Shown: positions 7,558 to 17,174 of the stretch, in pieces
How positions within the stretch are numbered: the stretch's first letter is position 1
Layout of the letters: each line of letters begins with the position of its first letter
Origin: UBA1930 sp943368475
Lineage (GTDB): Bacteria > Bacteroidota > Bacteroidia > Chitinophagales > Chitinophagaceae
Assembly (NCBI GenBank): GCA_943368475.1
Contig: CALRLF020000004.1
Location: 69,460-133,459 of the forward strand
Direction of reading: 5' to 3'
DNA length: 64,000 bases
Translations under genes and position numbers: made by a program
Notes under the pieces: model-generated
The model's database searches: none
Seen by the model: only the letters and a program-made list of their open reading frames with translations
Told to the model about the DNA's origin: nothing

Positions 7558-10500
7558 ATGAAATTTTGGTTAAAAATTTTATTGCTGTTGATATTGAGTT
7601 ATGCAAAGCTGCATGCTCAATTTCCTGCGTTTAAATTTTCTACTATTTCTGTAGATCAAGGATTGAGTAATCGTGTTGTGACTTCCATTTATCAAGACAA
7701 AACTGGTTTTATATGGGCTGGTACCAATGATGGCTTGAACAGGCTGGATGGCTATAGAATAAAAACATTTTTTTATCAGCCTAATTCAGCTTTTGGTGTT
7801 CCCAACAATGCCATTCACCAAATTATTGGTAAAGAAAAAATGTGGGTGAGTACAGAATCGGGTATTGTATTCTTAAACGAAAAGCAATCCTTTCAAACCA
7901 TTGAGGACAAGGGTGTTTTAGGCAAAATCTATAATGCAAATTTGTTTGAAGATGAAAAACGTATTTGGATTTGTAGCAAGGATTCGTTGTATGTGTATGA
8001 AAAAAATGCCATAAAAAAATGGCCAATAAAAATGCCTGATAATTTAGTAAACGCAAAGCAAAGAGTAGTTAACAGCTTTGTAAATATTACTAAAGATGCA
8101 GTTGATAATTATTGGGGATGGAAAGATGATTTTTTGTTTAAAATTTCTTTGGAAGAACAAAAAGTGCTTCAAGTTTTTACCATTAAAACTCATACGCATG
8201 AGGGTATTAATTTTGTAAAGCAAGATGTTAACCATAAAGAAATTCTTTGGATTGGTACCTGGAATAATGGTTTGTTTATGTTTAATACCATTACTCAAAC
8301 CTCAACACTCATAGGTTTAGACAACTTAGTAATTCATGATGTAACCAACTATACAGATTTATATGGCAACAACTGGTTGGTGGCAGCTACAGATAAAGGC
8401 TTTTCTTTAATCCATCCAAAAAGCTTTGCAACAAAAGCATACGATATTGGTGAAACCTTGGGCTTACTGGTAGATAAACAAAACAATTTATGGATGGCCA
8501 CTGCTGGTGGCATTTTATATATAGAACCACAGAAGCAATGGTTTAATACCATTCGTTTATCTGCTACCATTCCGGCGTTTAAAAATGCAACCCAGCTATT
8601 TATGCCTAATACTTTTTCTATTAAGGATGGCAAGTATTATGCTGGTATCATGTATGGGAAAGGGGTAGCAGTGTATAACCCAAATTGGCAACTGGATAAA
8701 TATATACCCAACTTAATAGCCAATCATACAACCAGTTTTTATCAAAATGTGTATAGCAGTTTTAGATATCAAAACAATGATTGGTTTTGTACAGATAGTG
8801 GCATAGTAAAATGTAGCAAAAATGGTGCAGTGCAAAAGATAGTATTGCCAGCAGCAGTTAAAAATGCAACTAGAACCAACTATTTTAAGATAAGAAAAGT
8901 GGTTGCTATAAATGATAGTTTAATGCTGGTAAAATCGCCTTTTGCTATTCATGTTTTTAATACCAAAACTGAACAGTTTGAAAAAACATTTACCCATATA
9001 AATGGCAACAATCAATCGTTACCAGAGATTTATTTTTCAGATATTGCTTGTATAAAAAGCAACTGTTTTATTACAACTGATGATGGGTTATTGCAATTAG
9101 ATTTTGCTACAGAAAAGTGGCAATGGGTAAAACAAAGCTTTGCTAATACACGTATGCAGTGTATTGCAGCACAAGACAGCCTTTTATGGATTGGCACACA
9201 AACAGGTTTAAGTTGTTTTAATGTCACTAATCAGCAGGTAAAAAATTATTATAGGAACGATGGTTTAACCAGTGATAATATTTTAAACATTTGCTCAGAC
9301 AGCAAAAAAAGAATTTGGCTGGCCACCACCAATGGCTTGACTTGTTTTGATAAAAGCAACCATCATTTTACACGTATTTATAAAGAAAATGGATTGCCTG
9401 AAAATTTATTAGAAGGCTTATTGTTTGCAGATGCAACAGGTAGAATTTATGTTGGTTCAATAGACGCTATTACATGGTTTTATGCAGATAAAGTGTTGCT
9501 TAAAAATCAAGAAATACAAGCAACCATCACTGAAGTATTTAGCAATAATCAACCAATTGATTGGATGCCAGAACAAAACGAAAAGCATATTAAAGTTGCT
9601 TATACCAATAATAATATTAGCCTTCATTTTGCATTGTTGAATTATAACAATACTTCTCTCAATAAATATTATTACCTGTTAGAAGGTGCAGATACAACAT
9701 GGCATGAAAGTCAAACAGGTTTTTTGCAATTCAGTAATTTAAAGTCTGGTAATTACAAACTGTATGTTTCATCTACTGCTCAAAAAAATACAGCAATGGA
9801 TGTTTTATACATTACCATAGGTTTTCCATTTTACCAAACTTGGTGGTTTATTACATTGTTGTTAATGATAGTTGCTGCTATAATATTTTTTATTGGTAGG
9901 TTAAAAGCAAAAGCGTTAAGAGAAAAATTATTGTTGGAAAAAAATTATGCCCAGCAAATAAAAGAAGCTGAGATGCAAACACTGCGTTCTCAAATGAATC
10001 CCCATTTTATTTTCAATACATTGAATGCCATTAATAGCTTTATTATTGAAAATAAAACAGAGCAAGCCAGTGATTATTTGGTAACGTTCTCTAAGCTGGT
10101 AAGAAATATTTTAGAAAACTCCCGACATGAAAATATTAGTTTGGACAAAGAATTAACTGCTTTGCAATTGTATTTGCAATTAGAACAAGTTCGGCTAGAA
10201 AACTCTTTTTCATATAGTATTGAAGTTGATGAAAGCATTGATTCCATTAGTTTACGAGTGCCTCCATTAATTATTCAGCCCTTTGTAGAAAATGCTATTT
10301 GGCATGGGTTAAGAAATAAGAACACACATGGAAATGTTTGGGTTGCAATTAAGCAAGAAAATGAGCAAACCATTGTAATTACTATTGCAGATGATGGCAT
10401 AGGTAGAGAAGCTGCCAGTAAGCTTAAAGCCAATCAAATAAACCATAAATCTTATGGTATAGAAATAACCAAAACAAGAATTGCTTTATTGCATACTGCC

Positions 10501-10581
10501 AATAAAATTGAAATCATTGATAGAATGTTGAACAATGAAATTGAAGGAACCATTGTACAACTGTATTTAAACACGCTTTAA
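7558..10581 (+). CDS. two-component sensor kinase: propeller, Y_Y_Y and LytS-type kinase
   Basis: A 1007-residue membrane sensor. A signal peptide (about 1-21) leads into a long region of beta-propeller repeats (two-component regulator propeller; e.g. ISVDQGLSNRVVTSIYQDKTG, YRNDGLTSDNILNICSDSKK, NGLTCFD). A Y_Y_Y immunoglobulin-like domain follows (about 660-755, YYLLEGADTTWH), then a membrane helix (about 762-782) and a coiled coil. The His_kinase (PF06580) box is QMNPHFIFNTLNA with H816, and a HATPase_c domain completes the protein. This is half of a hybrid-like sensor but without fused regulator; the LytTR regulator starts 11 nt downstream. Its ligand is unknown. Confidence 0.95.
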   Translation: MKFWLKILLLLILSYAKLHAQFPAFKFSTISVDQGLSNRVVTSIYQDKTGFIWAGTNDGLNRLDGYRIKTFFYQPNSAFGVPNNAIHQIIGKEKMWVSTESGIVFLNEKQSFQTIEDKGVLGKIYNANLFEDEKRIWICSKDSLYVYEKNAIKKWPIKMPDNLVNAKQRVVNSFVNITKDAVDNYWGWKDDFLFKISLEEQKVLQVFTIKTHTHEGINFVKQDVNHKEILWIGTWNNGLFMFNTITQTSTLIGLDNLVIHDVTNYTDLYGNNWLVAATDKGFSLIHPKSFATKAYDIGETLGLLVDKQNNLWMATAGGILYIEPQKQWFNTIRLSATIPAFKNATQLFMPNTFSIKDGKYYAGIMYGKGVAVYNPNWQLDKYIPNLIANHTTSFYQNVYSSFRYQNNDWFCTDSGIVKCSKNGAVQKIVLPAAVKNATRTNYFKIRKVVAINDSLMLVKSPFAIHVFNTKTEQFEKTFTHINGNNQSLPEIYFSDIACIKSNCFITTDDGLLQLDFATEKWQWVKQSFANTRMQCIAAQDSLLWIGTQTGLSCFNVTNQQVKNYYRNDGLTSDNILNICSDSKKRIWLATTNGLTCFDKSNHHFTRIYKENGLPENLLEGLLFADATGRIYVGSIDAITWFYADKVLLKNQEIQATITEVFSNNQPIDWMPEQNEKHIKVAYTNNNISLHFALLNYNNTSLNKYYYLLEGADTTWHESQTGFLQFSNLKSGNYKLYVSSTAQKNTAMDVLYITIGFPFYQTWWFITLLLMIVAAIIFFIGRLKAKALREKLLLEKNYAQQIKEAEMQTLRSQMNPHFIFNTLNAINSFIIENKTEQASDYLVTFSKLVRNILENSRHENISLDKELTALQLYLQLEQVRLENSFSYSIEVDESIDSISLRVPPLIIQPFVENAIWHGLRNKNTHGNVWVAIKQENEQTIVITIADDGIGREAASKLKANQINHKSYGIEITKTRIALLHTANKIEIIDRMLNNEIEGTIVQLYLNTL

Positions 10582-10592
10582 AATTTAGCTTG

Positions 10593-11333
10593 ATGATTAA
10601 GGTAATGATAATTGATGATGAGAAACACTGTATAACCACTTTGTTACACTTATTGAAAGCGTATGAAGATGAAGTAGTAGTTGTAGCTGCCACACAACAA
10701 AGTAGTGAGGCAAAGTCTTTGATAGAAGAACATCAGCCCAACTTAATTTTCTTAGATATTGAAATGCCCATTATGAATGGCTTAGAGCTATTGCAGCAAT
10801 TTAGCTCCTTACCTTTTGAAACAATTTTTACTACCGCTTATGATCAATATGCTATTAAAGCTTTACGACTATCGGCCTTAGATTATTTGTTAAAGCCAAT
10901 TGATAAACAAGAATTAAAAGCTGCTATAGAAAAATACAAAAGCAAGGAATTGATTACTACCAATGAACAAGTGCAGCAGGTAAAAAAGATAACGCAGCAT
11001 AAAATAATGGATACACTTGCTTTATCTACTATTGAAGGTTTGATGTTTATCAAAATGAAAGACATTATGTATTTAGAAGCTACAAGTAGCTATACCAATA
11101 TCTTTATGAACAATGGCACTAAATATTTAGCCAGCAAAACCTTAGCTACTTTTGAAGATGTAATGGACGAAACCAGTTTTTTCAGACCCCACAAATCTTA
11201 TATCATCAACCTCAAAAATGTGAAGCAATATATAAGAGGAGAAGGCGGAGAAATTATTATGGAAAATGGTACAAGCATTAGCCTTAGCAGAAATAAAAAG
11301 CAACAATTTTTAGAAATGTTTATGAAGGTTTGA
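10593..11333 (+). CDS. LytTR family response regulator
   Basis: A 246-residue regulator, partner of the preceding kinase (11 nt apart). The receiver has the acidic pair D8-D9, phosphoacceptor D55 in IFLDIEMP and K101 in YLLKP. The C-terminal LytTR DNA-binding domain (about 145-245) contains YLEATSSYTNIFMNNG, FFRPHKSYIINL and SLSRNKKQQFLEMF. A TTG at 10590 gives one more residue; the ATG at 10593 is preferred. No terminator precedes the secreted-protein gene that follows 100 nt later, which may be a target. Confidence 0.94.
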   Translation: MIKVMIIDDEKHCITTLLHLLKAYEDEVVVVAATQQSSEAKSLIEEHQPNLIFLDIEMPIMNGLELLQQFSSLPFETIFTTAYDQYAIKALRLSALDYLLKPIDKQELKAAIEKYKSKELITTNEQVQQVKKITQHKIMDTLALSTIEGLMFIKMKDIMYLEATSSYTNIFMNNGTKYLASKTLATFEDVMDETSFFRPHKSYIINLKNVKQYIRGEGGEIIMENGTSISLSRNKKQQFLEMFMKV

Positions 11334-11435
11334 TTTTCTTTTTATTTCACACTTCAACAATTCAATTCCACACTACACTAAAAATCATTTTTCATACATA
11401 AAGAACTAAGCCATTTTGTACACAAATTTATTTGT

Positions 11436-14375
11436 ATGCAAAAGTTATTGGCTTTACTAGTGGTAATCATTTTATCATTTCCTGCACAAGCCCAATGGGT
11501 AAATACCAATAATTCATTTACCGATAATAGTCATTTACCAGTAAGTGTTTTAAACAATGATCAAACTTATCCAATTAGTGTTGTGTCTTCTATAGATAGT
11601 AGTGTAATTGTAGCATGGATGGACAATAGAAATGGCAATAGCGATATCTATGCACAAAAGTTTGATAAAAATGGAGTTGCCATTTGGGCTACAAATGGTA
11701 TTCCTGTTGCTACAGGCAGCGAAAACCAAACTTACTATACTGGTGGTATTAATTATCAGCCACAGTTTTACTCCTATATGGCTACTGATAGTGCTGGTGG
11801 TTTTTATATTGCTTGGGAAGATGCAAATACGGCTGCAGGTAATAATAAAAACAAAATCTGCATACAACATGTAAAATCAGATGGCACTTTAGTTTTTGGA
11901 TCTTCAGGTTTTACTGTTTCTGGGAGTACTTCTTCATTTTACTATACCAAACCACAATTAATTGCCGATGGGAATGGAGGATTTTTTGTGAGTTATTTAT
12001 TTAACGAAAGTGGAGGCAATCAAAAATTGTATGTGTTTTGCTATAAAGATATCAATGGTACTTTAAAGTATTATGGTGGAGATATTATGAATGATAATGC
12101 TACAACTGCTTATGCTTCTGCTTCTCCTTGTACTGGTAGCATTACTTATATAGCTGAAGTTCCTGGAGTAGTTAGCGATTATCAATTGGTAAGCAATCAG
12201 CAAAAAGGATGTGCTGTTATTTTTAGGCATGTTTCTTCTTATAGCGGCAGTAAAGAAGATATAGCCACCAATCAGTTAATTAGAGTTAAACAAAATAGTA
12301 CAATTACTGTAGGGTCTGCTAATCCATCAAATATTTACGGCTATCCTCAAAATATGTTCTACTTTCCAAAAGATTCTGTTGTAGTACTGTATAAAAGAAA
12401 AATACGTTCTCAAAACTATCAATGTTATGGAACAGGTGGTAGCAGTGGTACTTTATATACTTATACGCAATCTCAAGTAATAAAAAATGGGATGCAGGTT
12501 TTAGAAACAAACGCAACCTATACTTCTTCCTACAATAAAATGACTGTATTACCAGCCAATGGCAATATTACTCCAGCAGTATTTGCTTGGAATAATAGAA
12601 ATGCTTTAAATACAAGCGAAACTAATCTTCAATACAAAGCCCTGGCATACACAGTATATGATAGTGTTCCTTATGAATTAACATCTGATACATCTGCATC
12701 CTACTATATCGGTTTTGGTAATGCTGCACCAGCAACATTCAAAAAAATTAATACAAGCATAGACACTTTGCTAAAATCCATATCAACCAGTTACTTGAAT
12801 AACTTTCAATTAACGAGTGCAAACAATATGGTTTATTTAGCGGCCAAGGCAAGAAGTTTTAGTGGGGGTGCTACTGTAAATTCTGTTTATATACAAAAAC
12901 TAAAACTTGAAAATATAACTGCCGATTCTTGTGTATTTAGAATGGAGAGTCCTGGTAAACAAGGAAGAGAAGTTGGCAAAGAAATAAATGGCAGTGGCCA
13001 ATCTAACTCCATTACATTAAATAGCCCTGGTATCATTTTAAATACCAATGGCGATGCTATGTATTATGTAAGTGAATATTATAGATACATAAGAGTAAGC
13101 CCTGTTGGTGATAGTTGCAAATTATTATGGGGTGCAAATGGCAAACCTATAGGCACAGGCTATATTGGTACTAGTCCATATTTGCCACAAAATCCTTCTG
13201 CGGTATTTATGCCCAACAATCAAAGAGTTGCTATGTTTTGGCAAGAAAATTCTAGAACAACTTACACTGGCTCTGGCGAAAATATTATGCTGCGTAACAT
13301 TGATAGTTTGCCAAACAATGTTTTACCTGCAAGAAGACCAGTAAGTTTATTAACTACTGCACCTAATACTACCATGTTTACATTAGTACCACAAAATTTA
13401 TTGGGAACAAGCAATAGCTATTCCAGTTTTGAAGTATTAAATGGTACTGGCACACAACAATATTCTTTAATTGCAGAAGTGTTAGACAATAATAATCTTG
13501 GTGCAGTAAGTATGAATGTTTATCAACATGCAGGCACAGTGAGGCAAACTGGTGGCACTTTTTATTTGAATAGAAATTATAGTATTACGCCTGCTAATCA
13601 ACCAACAACGCCTGTTACTGTAAGATTGTTTTTTACCAACGAAGAATACAATGCATTAAGGGCTGCTGATCCTTTAATTACTTCTGTTGCTAACTTGGCA
13701 GTTACTAAATTAAATGGCAACACAGCACCTGCGTCATTCCCTGGGGGTGCAGCACAGCTAATTGTTCCAGAAGATTGGCAAGCAGTTAATGGTGGTTATT
13801 ATGTACAGTTTAAAGTAAGCAGTTTTAGTAGTTTTTGGATTCACAGAAATACCAATACAGCCCTGCCTGCAACTTTAGGTAACATGACTGTTACATGTAA
13901 TGGTTATCAACCAACACTTCGTTTCAATACCATAACAGAAAACAATCTTGCAAAATTTGAAGTAGAGTTGTATAACAACAATAATTGGCAAAAACAATTC
14001 ACTATTTCTGCAAAAAATAATAGCTCTGGTTCTAACTATCAGCAAATTTTAAACGCAACGGGTTTATATAGAATTAAATTAGTTGACAAAGACAATAGCT
14101 ATATCTATTCAAAATCGATTGATGTTAATTGCAACAAGCAAAATATTGTTTTATCTGTTTATCCTAATCCTGTAAAAGATATTTTAAAACTGAGTGTTTC
14201 TGAAATTGGGGGTTTGTTAAAACTGTACAATGCTACTGGCCAATTGATATTGCAGCACAACATCTTTCAAAACAACAACAATATTTCAGTTTCAAAAATA
14301 GCAACTGGTATATACACGCTAATTTATCAGCAAAAAGATGGAACAATCACCAAACAAACGATTATTAAGCAATAA
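11436..14375 (+). CDS. large secreted protein with T9SS type A sorting domain
   Basis: A 979-residue protein with a signal peptide (MQKLLALLVVIILSFPAQAQ). The N-terminal repeats (VAWMDNRNGNSDIYAQKF, YIAWEDANTAAG) resemble propeller blades of secreted Bacteroidota surface proteins, and Ser/Thr/Asn-rich regions follow. The C-terminal 70 residues from about 908 are a T9SS sorting domain: YPNPV, LKLYNATGQL, IATGIYTLIY and a final Lys-Gln-rich strand. It should be exported across the outer membrane by the type IX system and attached or released. No catalytic motif is recognised. It lies downstream of the LytTR regulator and 14 nt before the DUF5829 gene. Confidence 0.9.
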   Translation: MQKLLALLVVIILSFPAQAQWVNTNNSFTDNSHLPVSVLNNDQTYPISVVSSIDSSVIVAWMDNRNGNSDIYAQKFDKNGVAIWATNGIPVATGSENQTYYTGGINYQPQFYSYMATDSAGGFYIAWEDANTAAGNNKNKICIQHVKSDGTLVFGSSGFTVSGSTSSFYYTKPQLIADGNGGFFVSYLFNESGGNQKLYVFCYKDINGTLKYYGGDIMNDNATTAYASASPCTGSITYIAEVPGVVSDYQLVSNQQKGCAVIFRHVSSYSGSKEDIATNQLIRVKQNSTITVGSANPSNIYGYPQNMFYFPKDSVVVLYKRKIRSQNYQCYGTGGSSGTLYTYTQSQVIKNGMQVLETNATYTSSYNKMTVLPANGNITPAVFAWNNRNALNTSETNLQYKALAYTVYDSVPYELTSDTSASYYIGFGNAAPATFKKINTSIDTLLKSISTSYLNNFQLTSANNMVYLAAKARSFSGGATVNSVYIQKLKLENITADSCVFRMESPGKQGREVGKEINGSGQSNSITLNSPGIILNTNGDAMYYVSEYYRYIRVSPVGDSCKLLWGANGKPIGTGYIGTSPYLPQNPSAVFMPNNQRVAMFWQENSRTTYTGSGENIMLRNIDSLPNNVLPARRPVSLLTTAPNTTMFTLVPQNLLGTSNSYSSFEVLNGTGTQQYSLIAEVLDNNNLGAVSMNVYQHAGTVRQTGGTFYLNRNYSITPANQPTTPVTVRLFFTNEEYNALRAADPLITSVANLAVTKLNGNTAPASFPGGAAQLIVPEDWQAVNGGYYVQFKVSSFSSFWIHRNTNTALPATLGNMTVTCNGYQPTLRFNTITENNLAKFEVELYNNNNWQKQFTISAKNNSSGSNYQQILNATGLYRIKLVDKDNSYIYSKSIDVNCNKQNIVLSVYPNPVKDILKLSVSEIGGLLKLYNATGQLILQHNIFQNNNNISVSKIATGIYTLIYQQKDGTITKQTIIKQ

Positions 14376-14389
14376 AAAATGTAAGGATA

Positions 14390-15247
14390 ATGTCTAAACA
14401 CTTTTTCATACTGTTAATCTTTACGTGTTTAAGAGGCTACGCTCAACAGCTTCCAAAAGTAGAGTGCAACACTTTATTCGTTTGTATTGATAGTATTTCT
14501 TACGAACAATTATTTAAAAATACTTTTGTTAAAGACACTTTGTTTATTTGTAAAGAGCAATCAACAAAAACTACTGATGATAATTATACAGGCAAATATG
14601 CAATTGGACAATCGGCTACTTTAGAGTTTTTTAAACCATCGCTACAAGATAAACTTGGCAATCATTTTGGAGATTGGGGAATAGAATTTAAAACAAAACA
14701 ACTAGGCCAGCAGGATTATTTTATACAAAAAGCAAGTAAACAAAAACTAGCTTTTGATACTACTACAACTTTTCTAAAAGAGGATACGGTTTTGCCTTGG
14801 TACAAAACTTTTCAACTGGTATCACCGTACAAAACCCACCAATTAAGTGTTATTGAATACCAAGCATCTTATTTACAACTCCTCGGTTTTACGCAAGAAG
14901 AAATTGTTGCTCCTATGACTTACAAACAGTTCAATGAAAAAATGAGTGGTGGTAAAAAATACCCAAGGCAGTTCAATCAAATCAAAGCTGTAACCATTGC
15001 TTCCAGTAAAAATGAGGCTGATTTCAATAATACATTCACATCGCTTATAGGTGCTAAACAAATGGGCAACTCTTTTGCTTTGCTACAAAATATTTCTACT
15101 AAAGAATCCTCATTTAGTTTACAACAAATAGAAATTGAATTATTGACAGAACAAAAGCCTAGAACTATTGATATATCTAGAAATATTACCATTAAGGTTC
15201 TTGCTAAAAAAGCATTTATAATTTTTAACTACAACTCAAAACAATAA
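14390..15247 (+). CDS. secreted DUF5829-like protein
   Basis: A 285-residue protein with a signal peptide (MSKHFFILLIFTCLRGYAQ). The region LFVCIDSISYEQLFKN, NYTGKYAIGQSATLEFF and GDWGIEF resembles DUF5829, a glyoxalase-like fold family in which a YTG-Y-YG-TYFEFF segment is conserved. Function is unknown, and the family call is from memory of the motif. It is followed after a single nucleotide by the amidohydrolase, so the two are almost certainly co-translated. Confidence 0.7.
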   Translation: MSKHFFILLIFTCLRGYAQQLPKVECNTLFVCIDSISYEQLFKNTFVKDTLFICKEQSTKTTDDNYTGKYAIGQSATLEFFKPSLQDKLGNHFGDWGIEFKTKQLGQQDYFIQKASKQKLAFDTTTTFLKEDTVLPWYKTFQLVSPYKTHQLSVIEYQASYLQLLGFTQEEIVAPMTYKQFNEKMSGGKKYPRQFNQIKAVTIASSKNEADFNNTFTSLIGAKQMGNSFALLQNISTKESSFSLQQIEIELLTEQKPRTIDISRNITIKVLAKKAFIIFNYNSKQ

Positions 15248-15248
15248 C

Positions 15249-16307
15249 ATGAAGAAAAACAATTCTCAGTTCTTAATTAGGCTTATAATTTTAATTACAT
15301 TCATGATTGCTCAATCAAGTCAAGTAAATGCTCAAGCCAAAAAGCCATTGCCAGTAATAGATATGCACATGCATGCACTTACAGCAAATTCACAAGGTCC
15401 AGCACCACTAAAAATAGGAGCACCTTTTACACATTGGGGACATTCAGAAGCTAACACGCCCTATGGCAACACATTTATGAGAGTATCAAAAACAGGTGAA
15501 TGGTCTTCTACAAACATCACCTCTCCATCTACTGATGATTCCTTACAAATGCTTACGCTTAAAGAGCTAGATAAATTAAATATTTATGGGGTAACCAGTT
15601 GTGTTGGTGAAGATAATATTGGCTTGGTACGTAAATGGAAGGCGGCCAATCCTAAAAGAATTATTAATGCTGTAGGTTGGGGTGTGTACGATATAAAAGC
15701 ACAAAAACTTACGGTAGATTCTCTAAGAAAATTATTTAAGTCTGGGGAGTTTAAAGTTTTTGGAGAACTATCTATTCAGTATGAAGGTTTTACTTTAAGC
15801 GATAGCATCATGGAGCCATATTTGGCAATGGCCGAGGAATTAAATATTCCTATTGGTGTGCATGTTGGCACAGGGCCTCCTGGTGTTATTTACTTAGGAG
15901 CAAAAGGGTACAGAGCCAAAAATCACAGTGCCCTAACGTTAGAAGAAGCTCTTATTCGCCATCCTAAATTACGTGTATATGCCATGCATGCAGGCTGGCC
16001 AATGTTAGATGATATGATGGCAATGCTGTATGCACATCCACAGTTATATGTAGATCTTGGCATTATTAGTTTTGCCATGCCATTAAAAGAATATTATTAT
16101 TATGTAGAAAGGTTGGTAAATGCAGGTTTTGGTAAACGCATTATGTTTGGTAGCGACAATATGGTTTGGCCACAATCGCTGGGCATTGGCATTAAGAATA
16201 TTGAAAATGCACCTTTCTTAACTGCTGAACAAAAAAGAGATATTCTCTTTAATAATGCTGCACGTTTTTTACAACTCAGTAAAGAAGAGATTAAAGCAAT
16301 GCAATAA
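15249..16307 (+). CDS. secreted amidohydrolase (Amidohydro_2 family)
   Basis: A 352-residue metal-dependent hydrolase with a signal peptide (MKKNNSQFLIRLIILITFMIAQ...). Metal-site motifs are visible in order: DMHMHA (HxH) near 39-43, IPIGVHVGTG, YAMHAGWP and GSDNMVWP with the terminal Asp. This is the TIM-barrel amidohydrolase_2 layout. The substrate is unknown; export to the periplasm argues against a cytoplasmic catabolic step. The start is 1 nt after the DUF5829 stop. It is the last gene of the block inserted between paaC and paaD. Confidence 0.88.
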   Translation: MKKNNSQFLIRLIILITFMIAQSSQVNAQAKKPLPVIDMHMHALTANSQGPAPLKIGAPFTHWGHSEANTPYGNTFMRVSKTGEWSSTNITSPSTDDSLQMLTLKELDKLNIYGVTSCVGEDNIGLVRKWKAANPKRIINAVGWGVYDIKAQKLTVDSLRKLFKSGEFKVFGELSIQYEGFTLSDSIMEPYLAMAEELNIPIGVHVGTGPPGVIYLGAKGYRAKNHSALTLEEALIRHPKLRVYAMHAGWPMLDDMMAMLYAHPQLYVDLGIISFAMPLKEYYYYVERLVNAGFGKRIMFGSDNMVWPQSLGIGIKNIENAPFLTAEQKRDILFNNAARFLQLSKEEIKAMQ

Positions 16308-16317
16308 AACTTTTTTG

Positions 16318-16433
16318 GGCGGTCAACTATTGTACAAAAATCAACAGTAGTTGCCGCTTTTCGTTGCAAGTCCTCGTCCACTCCTTCGTCGTGGCCTGTG
16401 GGCTTTTCACTGCAATCGGCCAGCCCATCAGCA
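16318..16433 (-). repeat. dispersed repeat, copy C (inverted)
   Basis: On the minus strand it reads GGACTTGCAACGAAAAGC, then CAACTACTGTTG, a T-rich loop, and CAATAGTTGACCGCC. This is the same element as copies A and B but in opposite orientation. The inner arms can form a stem of about 11 bp, which might also terminate transcription from the amidohydrolase side. It fills the gap before paaD. Confidence 0.7.
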
Positions 16434-16505
16434 AAAGAACATTTATGAACAACTACATAAATAAAAGCAGTAGCTTATCAATGCATTATTTACCTTCACA
16501 CAATT

Positions 16506-16982
16506 ATGCATGCAGCAGTTACTACCCATCAAATTTGGCGTATTCTTGAACAAATACCCGACCCCGAAATACCTGTTTTAACCATTATTGATTTAGGTAT
16601 TGTTAGAGACGTTCTACAAAACAACAATGAAGTTGAAGTAATCATTACACCAACCTATAATGGTTGCCCTGCAATGGATATGATTAGCATGAATATTCGA
16701 TTGGTATTGGCAGAACATGGTATAACGAATGTGAAAATTACCTCTGTACTATCTCCTGCATGGACAACAGACTGGATGACAGAAGATGGAAAAAGAAAGT
16801 TGAAAGAATATGGTATTGCAGCACCCAACAAAAGCTTCGAAATTCCTGATGATGGTGTTGAATGCCCACTATGTAATTCGGTAAACACAAAACTCATCAG
16901 CCATTTTGGAAGCACTGCCTGCAAGGCATTGTATCAATGCAACGATTGCAAAGAACCCTTCGATTATTTTAAATGTCATTAA
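16506..16982 (+). CDS. paaD: 1,2-phenylacetyl-CoA epoxidase assembly protein PaaD
   Basis: A 158-residue protein with a DUF59/MIP18 domain at the N-terminus (IWRILEQIPDPEIPVLTIIDLGIV; TPTYNGCPAMDMI) and a Cys-rich zinc-ribbon-like tail (CPLC near 118, CNDC near 146). This layout is diagnostic of PaaD (also called PaaJ in some annotations), thought to assist metal-site maturation of the epoxidase. In other genomes paaD follows paaC directly; here about 9 kb intervene, yet gene orientation is preserved. A dispersed repeat lies on each side of the gene. Confidence 0.95.
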   Translation: MHAAVTTHQIWRILEQIPDPEIPVLTIIDLGIVRDVLQNNNEVEVIITPTYNGCPAMDMISMNIRLVLAEHGITNVKITSVLSPAWTTDWMTEDGKRKLKEYGIAAPNKSFEIPDDGVECPLCNSVNTKLISHFGSTACKALYQCNDCKEPFDYFKCH

Positions 16983-16993
16983 TCTATAAGTAT

Positions 16994-17016
16994 CAGCCTG
17001 AGCTTGTCGAAGGCGG
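16994..17016 (-). repeat. copy of CCTTCGACAAGCTCAGG dispersed motif
   Basis: The minus strand reads CCTTCGACAAGCTCAGG followed by CTG. I recognise this as a widespread intergenic repeat motif in Bacteroidota and other phyla; its role is unclear. It lies 11 nt after the paaD stop. Confidence 0.6.
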
Positions 17017-17035
17017 TTTGCTGAAAATAATTTCT

Positions 17036-17140
17036 GCTGATGAATGGCTGCAGGATTGAGCTAAGTAGCTGCCGAAGTATGAGGCACTACAAGCGAAAGC
17101 CTGAGCTACTGTTGAAAAGAGAGCAATAGTTAATAGCCCC
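17036..17140 (+). repeat. dispersed repeat, copy B
   Basis: TAGCTGCCGAAGTATGAGGC and CACTACAAGCGAAAGCC match copy A (7349-7454). CTACTGTTG and CAATAGTTAA match the hairpin arms of copy C. It lies between paaD and the mgtC-like gene, in the same orientation as A. Confidence 0.7.
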
Positions 17141-17174
17141 ATTTTTTACATCAAATAATCTGTACATTTATTAC

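Noticed and set aside
16364..16549. Plus-strand frame of 61 codons before paaD
   Set aside because: It runs through repeat copy C and overlaps the paaD start in another frame; no signal or domain.
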